A stretch of 64,000 bases of DNA, taken from Tricholomella constricta (Eukaryota > Basidiomycota > Agaricomycetes > Agaricales > Lyophyllaceae). The stretch lies in contig JAACJP010000046.1 of NCBI GenBank assembly GCA_013368375.1, positions 1 through 64,000 on the forward strand, read 5' to 3'. The position numbers were made by a program, and so were the translations under genes. The notes beneath the pieces were generated by a model that was not told where the DNA came from, made no database searches, and saw nothing but the letters and a program-made list of their open reading frames with translations. The stretch's first letter is position 1; the number at the start of each line of letters is the position of its first letter. Below, piece after piece: positions 20,529 through 34,706 of the stretch.

Positions 20529-23500
20529 ATGGATCAATCCACGACGGAACACATCGACACAGAACGCCCACCAGCTGTGCAAAGCCTTCGTTCGAGATTT
20601 GAACAATTAGCTGTCAACCTATCTCCCAAATCGCACCATAGGCATAGCAGCGGAAACACAGGGGACTTGCTGGCACCAAGGACGCCGGGGAGCCCACGGC
20701 CGCGAGCATCGTCCAATACACAGTCGGACGAACCCTCGGGCACCCACCATCTTCGGTCATCCTCATCCTCGTCCGACCTCAAGGTCGGCACGAAAAGACC
20801 GCCGCCGCCACCACCGCCTTCCCGCCCTTCGAAGGGTCTAACTGGCTCCCCAACTCCTGCATTGTCGCCATCACCGCTGCTTCGACCTGTTCCTGTTCCA
20901 CCTGGAGCTCATGGAAGCCCTCGCTTAGGCTCGTCCAGTCTCCCAACGAACGGTTCTGTACCAACCATAATATCTCTCGAATCTGAATCCTCTGGGCAAA
21001 GCGTTTCTTCGCTGAGGCATAAATTGTGAGTCAGGATTGGCAGGTTTGCAGAGATTCAATTGGCCTCAGGCTGACACTCTGAAATAGCGCTAATACACCA
21101 TCCATACCCCCACGTCAAGGCTCTAGCATTGTATACCCTACCGATACAAACACAGCAAGTACAAGCTCTCTAAACAAGCCACCCGTCCCACCTCGTCCAA
21201 CAAGATCGGATCCAACTCTTCTTCAGTTACCCCAATCGCAAAGCCCCGAAGGTTCTGATTCCTCCATTGTTGCATCCAGTCTGCGCACTATCAGCCCCTT
21301 TTCCGATGATGAAGATTTAGAAACCCCCACTGCCCCACCCGCGCTTCCTACCAGGAGACACCACGTACATCACCACCATCAACACCATGGATCCAGTGCA
21401 CATTCCAGCGAATCTAGCGTGACTACCAGCGACAGCGATCTTAGCACGAGCTCACTCCCACTGCCTAAATCTTCTCTTCCTCCACGACCTCCATCCCGCT
21501 TTCGCAGGCCAGCTTCCCCTGCGACCTATGAAGCTCCATTTACAACCTCTCCAGCCAGCTCATCTTCTACCTTAGGCCCTCCACCGCTGCCTGTCCGACG
21601 TTCTACCATCGCACAGTCCGAGGAAATCGCTTCTGGCACTCCCCCCCGTCTCCCCATCCGTCCGCTCGCCATTCCAGCTCATATTGGCCTACCGGACTCA
21701 CCAAACCCCTCACCGACCTCCGCCATGGATCGCAAGCCATTGGGTTCTGGCCGGCTCCCCCCTCCGCCCACCCGGACTATCGCTCTTGGCGATAAACTTC
21801 CTCCTCCGCGGCGACCGCCGTCGCCGACATCAGATGAGGAGTCTGGAGAAGAGGACGACCACAAGGTCCATCTGGTTGATACTTTACCTGATAGTTCTCG
21901 TTCCTCTCGGCGCCCACCCGTCCTGTCCTTCCGCGATGCCCACACCGAGCCTAATATTCATGTCCACGCATTCTCGGGGATCGCGTCGGTCGCAGGAACA
22001 ACCGCAGTGGTGGCCCACAACCACCACATCAAAATCTACGATTTGGCACTGTCTGATGTTCCAGTGCACACGGTCGACACGAAAGACATGAGCACTAGAG
22101 ATGTAAAAATCACGAGCATGGAGTTCCGGCCATCCGCCAAAAAGCCCGATCGGGGCTTCGTCTTGTGGCTGGGCACGAAGGAGGGCCACATTTTCGAGCT
22201 GGACGCTCGGACGGGGGGGATAGTCGCGTCGAAGCACTCGGCGCACCTCCACGCCGTAACGCACGTATTTAGGCACGGCCGCAGCATGATTACTCTAGAC
22301 GATTCGGGCAAGGGGCTTATTTTTTCGCCGGATACCAATGGGGAGGATATATCCCTGGCGTATACCCAGCCACGCGTCGTACGGATTGCGGAGAAGCAGG
22401 ATTTTGTGAAGATTCTTGGAGGCAAGCTATGGACCGCTGCGCGGAGTGACTACCAGATTATCGCGGGCGCATTGAAGATGCCCGTCATCCGCGTATATGA
22501 TATATTCGCGCTGGGGATTACGACGAAGGCCCTCATGCCGACGGAGCATGTGGGCACGGTGACGTCTGCGACGATTATCCCCTCGCGACCAGGTTTTGTG
22601 TACATGGGGCACGAGGCGGGCTTCGTGTCGATATGGACGCTGGAATCGGAGGATGGACACCCCAGGTGTCTTGAGGTAATGAAGATTTCGACTTCGGATG
22701 TGTTGAGCGTGGAGGGGGTGAACGACCGACTGTGGGCCGGCGGGAGGGGCGGTATGATTTCGGCGTTTGATGTGTCGCAGAAACCTTGGGTGGTGACGAA
22801 TTGCTGGACTGCGCACCCTGGGTTGCCGGTGTTGAAGATGTCGGTGGATCATTATGGGATTGATAAAATTGGGCGGCTTTGTGTTATCAGCATTGGGAGG
22901 GACGAGCAGCTCAGGCTTTGGGATGGACTTCTTGGTTTGGATTGGGTTGGTAAGTCATAATTTCTTTGTTTGCTATCGGGACAGTTATTGATGACGAGCG
23001 TTCTGTCCATAGATGATGAGCTTTTGAAACAGGAGCACTCGTTCAGTAGGACTCGGGACTTGAAAGTGCTTCTTGTCTCGTGGAACTGCGACGCTGCACG
23101 GCCAGACTCTATGACCGGTGACACCGCAAACATCACCTTCCTCCACGATGTATTACAAAGCGTCGACTCGCCAGACATCGTCTCTTTTGGCTTCCAGGAA
23201 GTCATTGACCTCGAGAGCCGCAAAATGGCTGCCAAAAATGTATTGCTAGGCTCAAAGAAGAAGCTCGAGGATGGTGGATTGTCCGAAAAGGTCACTGGTG
23301 CTTACAGGAGGTGGTATGACCGCCTAATTATTGCCATGCGACAAGCCATGCCAATGGACGAGCCTTACTCGGTCATCCATACTGAGAGTCTGGTTGGTCT
23401 GTTCTCCTGCATCTTCGTGAAGCAAACCGAGCGTGGACATTTGAGGGATGCTTCCATTACCACGATCAAGAGAGGCATGGGTGGGAGGTATGGTAACAAG

Positions 23501-24309
23501 GTCGGTGCTTTCCGAAAATATATAAGCCAGTTCTCTCAATCTGACGATGAACGTAGGGGGGGATTGTATCTCGTTTCGTGATAGAGGATTCGTCGCTCTG
23601 CCTCATCAATTGCCATCTTGCCGCCGGCCAGAATGGCATCCGTCAACGTAACGCAGATGTCGCCGGCATGCTGGAAGAGAAGGCCTTATTTCCGGAGACT
23701 CATTTTCCGTTTGCATACGTTGGAGGTGGGGACGGGACGATGGTGTTGGATCATGAAATTGTCTTCGTGCGTATCCCATCTGTCCAATATCAGCCAAATT
23801 CTAATGATGTATGTTCTACGTCTCAGGTCAACGGCGACATGAATTATCGTATCGATCACCGACGCGACGCGATCATTACTGCCATTCGTACCAACGACCT
23901 CGCCAGCTTACTCCCTCATGATCAGCTTCTTCGCGAGATCAAATTCAACCGTGCCTGTCGCTTCCGCGGCTTTTCAGAGGGTCCTCTCACATTTGCACCA
24001 ACCTACAAGTACGATCGTCGTTCCGACGAGTACGACTCTTCAGAGAAACACCGTGCCCCAGCATGGTGCGATCGCGTCCTATGGCGCTCCCGCGTTCCCA
24101 CTCGTGTGCACCAGCTTCATTACCAGCGGTACGAAGCGAACGTATCGGACCATCGACCCATCTCTGCGGCCTTTACCGTGACCGTGAAAAGTATCAAGCA
24201 TGAAGCAAGACATCAGGTCAAGGCGGCCGTGCAGGCCGGGTGGGTGGAGGAGCAGACTCGCTTATTAGGTGCAGCCAAGCAATTTTATGTTCGGCAGGCG
24301 TTGATATGA
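20529..24309 (+). CDS. WD40-inositol polyphosphate 5-phosphatase
   Basis: Five exons (20529..21025, 21088..22949, 23013..23500, 23557..23766, 23827..24309) give 1179 residues. The first ~470 residues are Ser/Pro-rich with PPPPPP and PxxP stretches that could bind SH3 domains. A beta-propeller region follows (NHHIKIYDLAL, GTKEGHIFELD, GFVYMGHEAGFVSIWTLE, ISIGRDEQLRLWDGLLG). The C-terminal catalytic domain shows all signature blocks of the Mg-dependent 5-phosphatases: WNCDAARP, FGFQEVIDLE, INCHLAAG, NGDMNYRID, PAWCDRVLW and SDHRPI. It should remove the 5-phosphate from PI(4,5)P2 or PI(3,4,5)P3 and so act in membrane traffic or actin control. A fused propeller is known from plant type II enzymes; yeast synaptojanin-like enzymes carry a Sac1 domain instead. 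No residue is missing. Confidence 0.92.
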
Positions 24310-24818
24310 ACCCAACCTTGGCGGCGGTTCCCATCGGACTGGATTTCTTTCAGTACATAGCAAAGCATTGTAGATCAGCAGCATCGGACTTCATGACAAC
24401 TCTCCCTTATTATTGGGCGTCTGTATCAACGTTTCCTGTATCCTCTCTATACTATTACCTAGATAAATCGCTTGTAACCTTTCTTTAACAATTGGGATGG
24501 TCCTTGGGCTTGAGGACCCAGGATGTGGCTTACAATTTGACAACGATCACAACCCGCATCCCTTCAAACCTCAATTCCTCCCCCGGTCCCCTGATTTCGC
24601 GGTAAGACGGTACCGCACATGTACGGCGGCCCGGGGATGGGTAAGCCAAATCTTATCTTATCTTATCTTACCCCGTTTGCAACTGCCTACAACAACGGAA
24701 AGCAACCTTGACAGATCTCCCTCGCTTCAGCCCATCAGCCCGTGGAATGCTCGGACGAGTGTTCAGCTAGTCCTGCAAGTAACTCTTTCAGCAGTACTTC
24801 AGCAAAATTCTTTTCAGC
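24310..24818. other. Intergenic; pentanucleotide repeat
   Basis: 3' flank of the phosphatase and promoter of the MFS gene. Holds the (TCTTA)4 repeat at 24651..24670 and CAG/CTCT-rich sequence before the next ATG. Confidence 0.45.
24651..24670 (+). repeat. (TCTTA)4 short tandem repeat
   Basis: Four perfect TCTTA units, about 150 bp upstream of the MFS gene start. Confidence 0.9.
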
Positions 24819-26849
24819 ATGCCGCCCAAGCCAGTCCAGTATCCCAGCTTGATCAGTGTGCCACGCTTCACCACGCTTCTGGCTTCGCTGTTCGTTACAC
24901 TTAGTTCAGGGACTAACTATGTGCGTAGCTTCCTGTATGAACTCCATTTCACTATCTGAGTGTGCTACCAGGTTTTTTCAGGTGATTTAAACCATGACCT
25001 GCGCACCGTAGTGCTGATGGTGTCTTAGCTTATGGCCCGCAGTTGGCCATCCAGCTTCAAATCACACACACCCAATTGAACATCGTTGGGTTGGCCGGGA
25101 ATAGTGCGTTCGGTATACGCGAACACGTCGAGCTGATGAATTGACCACGAACAGTTGGCGTGTATAGCAGCGGCCCCTTCTGGGGTCGCATAGTGGACTT
25201 TCGAGGGCCCCGGATTTTGCTGGTTTCAGCCTTTGTACTGCTTCTGACTGGGTACTCTGGCATACGCTACATATATGATTCGGGAACTCCTGCCGCTTCG
25301 ACTACGATATCAACCTTCACATTCTGTGTCCTGATGTTGTGCAGCTTCATGACTGGAGCAGGTGGTAACGCTGGCTTAACCAGTGCCGTAAATTCGACGG
25401 CGAAAACGTTCCCTGACAAGGCGGTGAGAACTTGTTAAGACCTCTCAATTTTTGATGTCTTACATTGCTCGTCAGCGCGCGACAGCGACCGGCATTGTTT
25501 TATCGGGTTTCGGGCTCTCTGCTTTCCTCTTCTCGACAGTTTCTCGCGTGCAGTTCGCGGGAAACACTTCATCATTTATATTACTACTAGCTCTCGGCAC
25601 GTCCATACCCATGGTATTTGGATTCTTCCTCATCCGCCCAATACCGTTGCCTCCGACCGATCCTGTACATGGCGTGGAACACGGTGGGCGGAGCTCAGAG
25701 GAAGACTCTGAGGGCCTGGATTCCCTTGAAAGTGAAAATCGTGCGCTATTAGCGCCCCGAGACATGGTCCCAGAGTAAGGTTGCTTACTTTCCGTGAATT
25801 TAATACTTACTTGAGAAGTAGAGCTCCTCCTAGGCTCTCAAGGCGTGCTGCGCTTAGCCAAGGCCTTCTACCCAACGTCTACGGGTCTAAGTTGTTCACG
25901 AGCCGCGACTTTTGGCTTATATTCAGTATCCTTTCTTTATGTATGTCGTCATGCCAAAATGCTCAAATAGCTTGCTGACTGACTTCCTCTAGTGAGTGGG
26001 ACGGGTTTGATGTGTATGTTCTTTTTGCAATAACCATACAGCTTCCCTTCCCTGACTTGAGTGTAGACATTAACAATGTTGGGTCGATGTCCCAAGCTCT
26101 GTATGCCAAATCGACCACTGTATACAACCCAATAGAAGCAGCGCGCTGGCAGGCTGATCAGGTCGCCGCGATCAGTCTACTCAATTTTGCTGGCCGCATC
26201 TTCATCGGTCTGTACACGCCGACACATCGTAATTGTTTATTCATCTATCCACCCAGGTCTTGTCTCCGATTACTGCAAAATCAGCTATAGCCTTCCAAGG
26301 TCATATTCGATGGTGCTTGCCTCGACGTTCTTCTTCATCTCACAGGTCATGGCCGCCAATATTAACAAGATCAGCCACCTCTGGATAGCCAGCACCATGC
26401 TCGGCCTCGCACACGGAAGCGTGTTCGGGATCTTTCCTAACGTCTGCATCGATTGGTTCGGCATGCGTAAGCTGGTCCACCTCTCTCTTCCTCACTATCC
26501 ATTCTTATGTCTTTGTTTTGGATATACAGCCCACTTCTCGGAGAACTGGGGTTACCTGTCCATGTCGCCTATCCTTGCGGGGAACCTCTTCTCTGTCGCA
26601 TTCGGGCGCACTCTCGACGCGCACGAAAATACCCCTACTGAGTCTGGTGCGTCCCCGGTGAGCCCTGCGACACAGTGTATGTTGGGGCGGCAGTGCTACG
26701 CTGATGCGCTCTACCTGACCATGGGAGCGTGTTTCGTCGCCATCGTGTTGAGTGCGTGGGCAGCCTGGCGAGATCGTGGGAAGCTAGCGGAAAGCTTGAA
26801 GATGACGCGTCGACGAAACGAGGTCGTTTGGGAGCATAGTGATGAGTGA
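24819..26849 (+). CDS. MFS transporter of the NFD4/Mch1-like group
   Basis: A twelve-helix carrier built from about ten exons. Exon 1 (24819..24920) gives MPPKPVQYPSLISVPRFTTL and the first helix. A 10-nt exon (24972..24981, GTTTTTTCAG) then completes FVTLSSGTNYVFSAYGPQL. Later joins at GTGCGT, GTGAGA, GTAAGG, GTATGT, GTATGT and GTCTGT donors keep the frame. Recognisable pieces are YSSGPFWGRIVDFRGPR (loop 2-3 signature region), GAGGNAGLTSAVN, ATGIVLSGFGLSAF, INNVGSMSQAL (usual in NFD4-type carriers), LNFAGRIFIGLVSDY and GNLFSVAFGR. A long acidic loop divides the halves. Yeast Mch1 resembles monocarboxylate carriers but its substrate is not established, so the substrate here is unknown. It is intact. 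Confidence 0.8.
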
Positions 26850-27602
26850 GGGCTATTTGGGGGTATAATGACAGGTGATTCAATAAAATGCTTATACACT
26901 CTCTCATTTCAACTTCTATTTGGTATACTCTGTGTAGATACTAACGGTAGATCATCACTATTCTAGTTAACAGGGAAATACGTGGAATATCTGCAACCCT
27001 GCGAATGTGGAGATTGTGGCTGATCATGAGGAGGTGCGTGAACTGTGGCGGTATAACTTCGAAAAGTTGTTAAAGCGGCCTTGGCGCACTGGTATATGTG
27101 GAGCCCTCATCTGAGATCTGAGTAATCTGAGCATAGGAGATTGAGCTCGATAAACTGACGGGTGGATCTGACGATATCTCGTGATAAGGTTGCCAAGCTG
27201 AAGCAATTCAGTTCATCAAGCCCATTTGGCGCATTTCCATACTTGGCTCATGTGGCCGCAGATCATGTAGCAATTGCCACACCATATCCGCACTAAGATT
27301 TCTTACTGTGTCGCTTCAACGCCACACGCACTGCTGGGGCTGGTTGTCGTCCATAGAAAGCGTCCCAGAACAAGATCGTTGCCGACGAGCTACTTAGGGA
27401 GTTTCCACAAGTTCGAAATCGAAACTATAAGGATAAATTGACAATTTTTTGGTATATTGAACTACTTACCTACGGTACGTACTCGTGTATACACTCGGTC
27501 GCAATCCTAGTACTACAATCAACATGCAACTACTTCAACTTCGGATGGTTTAACTCTCTAATAGTCCACAAAGGGCTCGAATTTAAAACACCAAAGGAGA
27601 AT
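26850..27602. other. Intergenic between convergent genes
   Basis: 3' ends of the MFS gene (+) and LEU4 (-). No coding signal recognised; AT-rich around 27420-27480. Confidence 0.45.
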
Positions 27603-29902
<2,300 letters not shown>

Positions 29903-31631
29903 GTCGTTGACAAACGATCGGTATTGAAGCAGCTATTACGTTCGATAGAAGGGCGTCGGATAAAGGGTGGATATTTGTGAAGTTCGAATGAGACGAACAA
30001 CCTCTTTAAGTACCCGTTCTGTGTTCTTCATAAAGGACGAATTCACCCAGTTTCTCACAGGTAATGTTTTATCGATGGGCAACTTGGAGAGTGTATGGCA
30101 GCGAAGTAAACACGCAAGGCAACGCCAAGATAATCTTTGATTTTGATTCCGTTTCAGGCATCGTAGAAAATGCGGAAGGGGGACGACAAATCGAACTTGG
30201 CGAAACGGTATTGGAGGCCATACAACGCCGCTGGGAGAGAATTCGTGGGATGAGATATCAGAAAGAAGTAAGCACGATCCGGAAACATACGCCTCGCTCC
30301 GACGTCGTGGATTTGGCACCAGTTGTGCGTAAGACCCGGGCCACAGGTGACTGGAGCGTCCTATCTTTTTGCAGTTCCCCAGTGCTCGTAATAGCCCAAT
30401 GCCAAGACAGGCTGACACGATGATGAGAGATCTAGCAAGAAGTGCTTCCATGTTGCAGAACCTCTGAGTTGCATGGGAGTACAGGGCAAGATAAACAAGG
30501 ACTTCTTTCGTTACTATGGAGCAAGGCTATCCACACCCAACGAGCAGGTAGAACTCTAAAGGCACGTCAATTTTTCTTTTCGCGTGTAGTCAAAATAGCC
30601 AGAGAAAGAGGTTGTAGTTGGCTTCGAAGCCTAACCGCCTGAGACCTGAAATGTCGATGGTCATGTCAGTTCTAAATTTAGGTGGCTTTTTCATACCTTC
30701 ATGAGGGTAGTTCTGGCGAACAATACATATGCAGCTGCGGGAACCACATGTGGCAACAATACAACACCGTTCTGGCTCCTCAAAAACATTGTCATGAGAG
30801 TCAGCACTCCCAGGTTGATCACTACAATCATTGGACCGTCGTCGGTGAAATTCAAAGTATTCCCATGGATTTCTATGACTGCGAATTAGACTCCAGGTTC
30901 CACGACTTGGCGAGGCTGTGATATTCGCTGCGCGCGACAAGCTGTGGAAATTCGAGGCGATATCATAGAGGATGACATTGGGCTTGGCGGTTGTGGCATG
31001 TCGGCGATCCTGGGCAGATTTACCGAAAAAGGAAATGACAGCGCAACAACAAACCACATCAATCGCTATCAATCGTTCCCAACTTCCTGGATCTCACTGT
31101 CATGATCTTGGGTCTTTCTTTGGTACCATGGCTCCCTCTTACCCGTGTTCTGGTTCTATGGATCAGAATATCTTATTTATTTGAAAGGTGCACCTATTTT
31201 TAGCCATAATGGTGTGGCAATCCCATCGCGTTCGTGGGATTATCATTATGTCTCTTTACCACAAGGCTGTGTAATGGTGGGTGTGGAGAACGGGAGTCCG
31301 AGGAAATTTCTCATTCCAGCGAGTGAAAAAGATGTCGAAGGTGGGTATTCCGATCCAAATTTGTGCAATTTGCTACCACCAATGACATGGTTTGGCAGTA
31401 AACTAAAGATGAAGTGGGGCGCATCCTGAGGTTTCCATCGCACGGCTAGCTTGGGTGGCTTCTTTTTTTCTGAAGCCAACGCAGTGGAATGTGAAAGGCT
31501 TGGGTTTTCCAAATGCAAACCATGGTCTCATTTTCGATGCGCATTACAAGGACTTGGCGTGGCGATTTTGGTTCTACTTCATCATTGTCCTTTAAGTTCC
31601 TATGTTTTGTGGGATAGCTTCTCGCGCAAAT
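29903..31631. other. Gene-poor stretch with possible coding remnants
   Basis: Two relics may be present on the minus strand. ORF 29936..30451 starts with a hydrophobic segment (EALLARSLIIVSACLGIGLLRAL) like a membrane anchor, but then loses any family resemblance. Around 30680-30850 one frame reads MIVVINLGVLTLMTMFL followed by HVVPAAAYVLF, like the last helices of a multi-pass protein, without supporting exons. Neither makes a complete gene. The rest, up to the MFS start at 31632, has only short ORFs. Confidence 0.35.
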
Positions 31632-33940
31632 ATGACACCTTATATTTCCCACTCTGCGCAAGGACACCAGGAACGCGTTAGCTCAACTTCAGGTGAGGTT
31701 TTGCCATTCACGACGCCGACGGCTACTGACTTGGTTACCCAGTGGAAGGTGCACCAACAAGTAGGGGATCGTCACCACCAGGTCTTAATAACCCTGGACG
31801 CCTCAGCGACTCAGATAGGTCTACAACACGCAATGGACTGTCTTCCCCGACATCGTCAATTGACTCCCCGACATCGACGCCCAAAGGCTCTGAAAACACC
31901 CACGAGACCGATAACATTATTGGGTGGGACGGTCCTAACGATCCAAGGAATCCTCGAAACTGGACAAAGCGTCGTCGCTGGGTTGTTACCCTTGTCGTCA
32001 GTTTATTCACCTTCATAAGGTTTGTTGGCTTGTCGCTCTGTGATAGCTCTGGATTTGATGATTCTTGCTCAGCCCTGTTGGATCGTCCATCTCGTCTCCA
32101 GCCCTCCCGGCTATTTCGAGGGAACTAGGAATCCCCCCAGGCTCTATACTGGAAAACATGTCGCTTTCGATATTCGTTCTGGCGTATGCCCTTGGCGTAG
32201 GTCGAGAGATCTGTGGCTCGGTACATCAGCATTGACAGGATGCTTTAGCCATTGATATGGGGTCCGCTTTCTGAGTTATATGGACGATTGATTATACTTC
32301 AAATATCTAACATATGGTTCCTGAGTACGCTATCCTCTCTCTCTCTCTACCCACAGCTGAATTTAGAGATTTGAATAGCCTTCAACACTCTGTGTGCTGT
32401 AGCAAAAACGCCGACCCAGATGCTCGTATTTCGTTTTCTTGCAGGCTTCGGCGGAGCAGCTCCTCAATCGCTTGGTGGAGGGGTTGTCGGAGACTTGTGG
32501 TCACCTGAAGAACGCGGCATGGCCATGAGCGTATATTCCCTAGCACCACTTGTTGGTCCTTCGACCGGTCCACTTGTCGGCGGTTGGATAGCGGAGCGGA
32601 TTCATTGGTCCTGGGTATTCTGGAGCGTTAGCATTGCAGATGGCCTATTACAGATTGCCGGATTTGTAGGTCATCGCCGTCGATCCTATTTTAAAACCAC
32701 ATCTGACTAATTGTGTCCTAAATCTGTTCTTCAGATCTTCCTTCGAGAAACTTACGCGCCGGAACTGCTCAAACGGAAAGCACGCGGGATGCGAAAGTTA
32801 ACAGGGAATGAAAAGCTCCGTTCTACCTTTGAACGCCCAGATCGGCACTGGACTGCCATTTTGGCACGTGGCATGATCAAGCCTCTCGTTTTCCTCGCTA
32901 CAGAGCCGATTGTACAAGTCTTCGCATTGTACATGGCTGTTCTTTATGGTGTCCTTTATTTGAGCTTGACGAGTGAGAGCCTTTCCTTTTTTTCGGATTC
33001 CGCGATACTGGAGTGCTTATTCTTAAAATAGCTTTTGTCAAGGTGTTCACTGATCAATACGGCCAAACTACGGGGATTGCTGGTATCCATTATCTTGCGA
33101 TAGCACTCGGGTCTACGGGTAAGATTGCCATGTCTACACTGAGGATGGAACGCTGATAACTTTATTTTTATAAGTTGGCGGGCAGGCTGGTGCGAGAGTA
33201 CTGAACTCCGTTTACCGAAGGCTCAAGGCCAAGAACGGTGGCGTTGGGACTCCAGAAATGAGGTCAATAATCTTTCCCATTCATTTTGAATTCGATTATC
33301 TCAATAGCTTCAAATTCTAGGCTACCGTTGCTCATGGTGTCTGCGACGACACTACCTATTGGCCTTGTTATCTACGGCTGGACAGCGAATGCGCGAGTTT
33401 TCTGGTTGGTTCCTGGTGCGCCGTTCCATCACCGATGTGGTTTTAGTATCCTAATATATGAACTTCCTCACATCAATCAGATCTGGGTGTCTTTATTTTC
33501 TCCATAGGAATTGGTAAGTTATTTTCGTTGAGAAGGGATGTAATGGAATCCCCTTTGATTCGACGACAGGTGGAAATTGGACATGCATTCAGACCTACCT
33601 TGTGAGTGATCTATAGGCGGCTCTTTTTTGCCATCTCTCACCGATAACAGGTCGATAACTATGCATTGCATGCCGCAAGTGCCATAGCAGGTGTTTCGAG
33701 CTTTAGAGCTTTAGCTGGTTTTGGCTTCCCACTCTTTGCTGATAAGATGTATGCGAAATTAGGCGATGGTACGGCAATACCTTTCCACTGCAAAGGTCCC
33801 TTACTGACCATCCTAAAGGTTGGGGAAACTCGATTCTTGCCCTAATCTGCTTGGTAATTGGATGCCCGGCACCTTTTATATTTTATAAGTACGGGCCTAG
33901 ACTTAGGGCATGGAGTAAGGCCGCCTCTGTAGAGCAATAG
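31632..33940 (+). CDS. MFS drug/polyamine:H+ antiporter (DHA1 type)
   Basis: About twelve exons join without a stop. Exon 1 (ATG 31632) is a short polar piece ending at a GTGAGG donor. The N-terminal tail carries the DHA1-type motif GWDGPNDPRNPRNW just before helix 1 (WVVTLVVSLFTFI). Helix 2 onward shows SPALPAISRELGIPP, AYALGPLIWGPLSELYGR (motif A region), FRFLAGFGGAAPQSLGGGVVGDLW, ERGMAMSVYSLAPLVGPSTGPLVGGWI (motif C-like) and WSWVFWSVSI. The second half has TEPIVQVFALYMAVLYGVLYL, GNWTCIQTYLVDNYALHAASA and SSFRALAGFGFPLF, the usual finish. It should export drugs, polyamines or fungal metabolites at the plasma membrane. It is convergent with the laccase-like gene 0.8 kb away; functional linkage is only a guess. 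Several acceptors were selected by frame (for example AAATAG before TFVKVFTDQYG). Confidence 0.88.
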
Positions 33941-34706
33941 CGACCGACGAGCACAAGTAACGTATCATCTCCGTGAATAGACTCGAGCCCCAAAATAAAC
34001 ATGCATTCCCATTCAGGTACGGAAATCACAAAACCATTTGGAGGTTGGGAAGCTGCGGCCCGTAAAATGGTGGCCAAGAGGGGCAATCCTAGAACGTTCG
34101 GGAATGAGGGTCCAAAGGGCCGATATGGACATCGTGGGGCCTTAGGAGCGCACCGGCGCTATTCCACGACTTCCATAGGGTAGTCCTTAGGAATACAGCA
34201 TCCGTACCCATCAAAGCAGCGACAGCTCTGTACCTGTTGAAGGCCCTGACATATGTATCACTCCTCATCATTCGAATAAGGTTATGTGTTTAACCGAACC
34301 GAAGACGAATGAGCAAGTAACTCTTGCGCCGGATAGTCGAAACATGCCATCTTGAGAGACACGAGCAAGCCACGGTCTTCGGAGGTTATAATCAAAAGCG
34401 GCAGAGCAAGTCTATTCTGAGATGGCCGGCTGTTTTATGTGCAGATAACTTTTGCCGTGTTGGTATGAGGGTTGTTCTGCTGGAGTCCTCGAGTCCCATC
34501 GGAGGGTCGGGCGATAGAGCGGCAACAGTATATCCCCCCATAAGCCTAATAATGTCATCGTGTATTAATCCCTGGAGATTTCTGGTTCACGCGTTAGTGG
34601 GCGATGGGAAGCGACAATAGAATATATGTCAAATAAGCAGTTACACAAGGAAAGCAACCGTTACATCCACGAAGAAAAACAGAAACCTCGTAACGATCAA
34701 CTCCGT
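33941..34706. other. Intergenic between convergent genes
   Basis: Holds short ORFs only. One at 34001..34183 (+) has a neat polar sequence (KPFGGWEAAARKMVAKRGNP) but no start context, splice partner or known relative that I can name. Confidence 0.35.

Noticed and set aside
30064..30423. 119-residue + strand ORF with an acidic/basic mix
   Set aside because: No start context, splice partner or family resemblance; overlaps the antisense ORF 29936..30451, which is equally unsupported.
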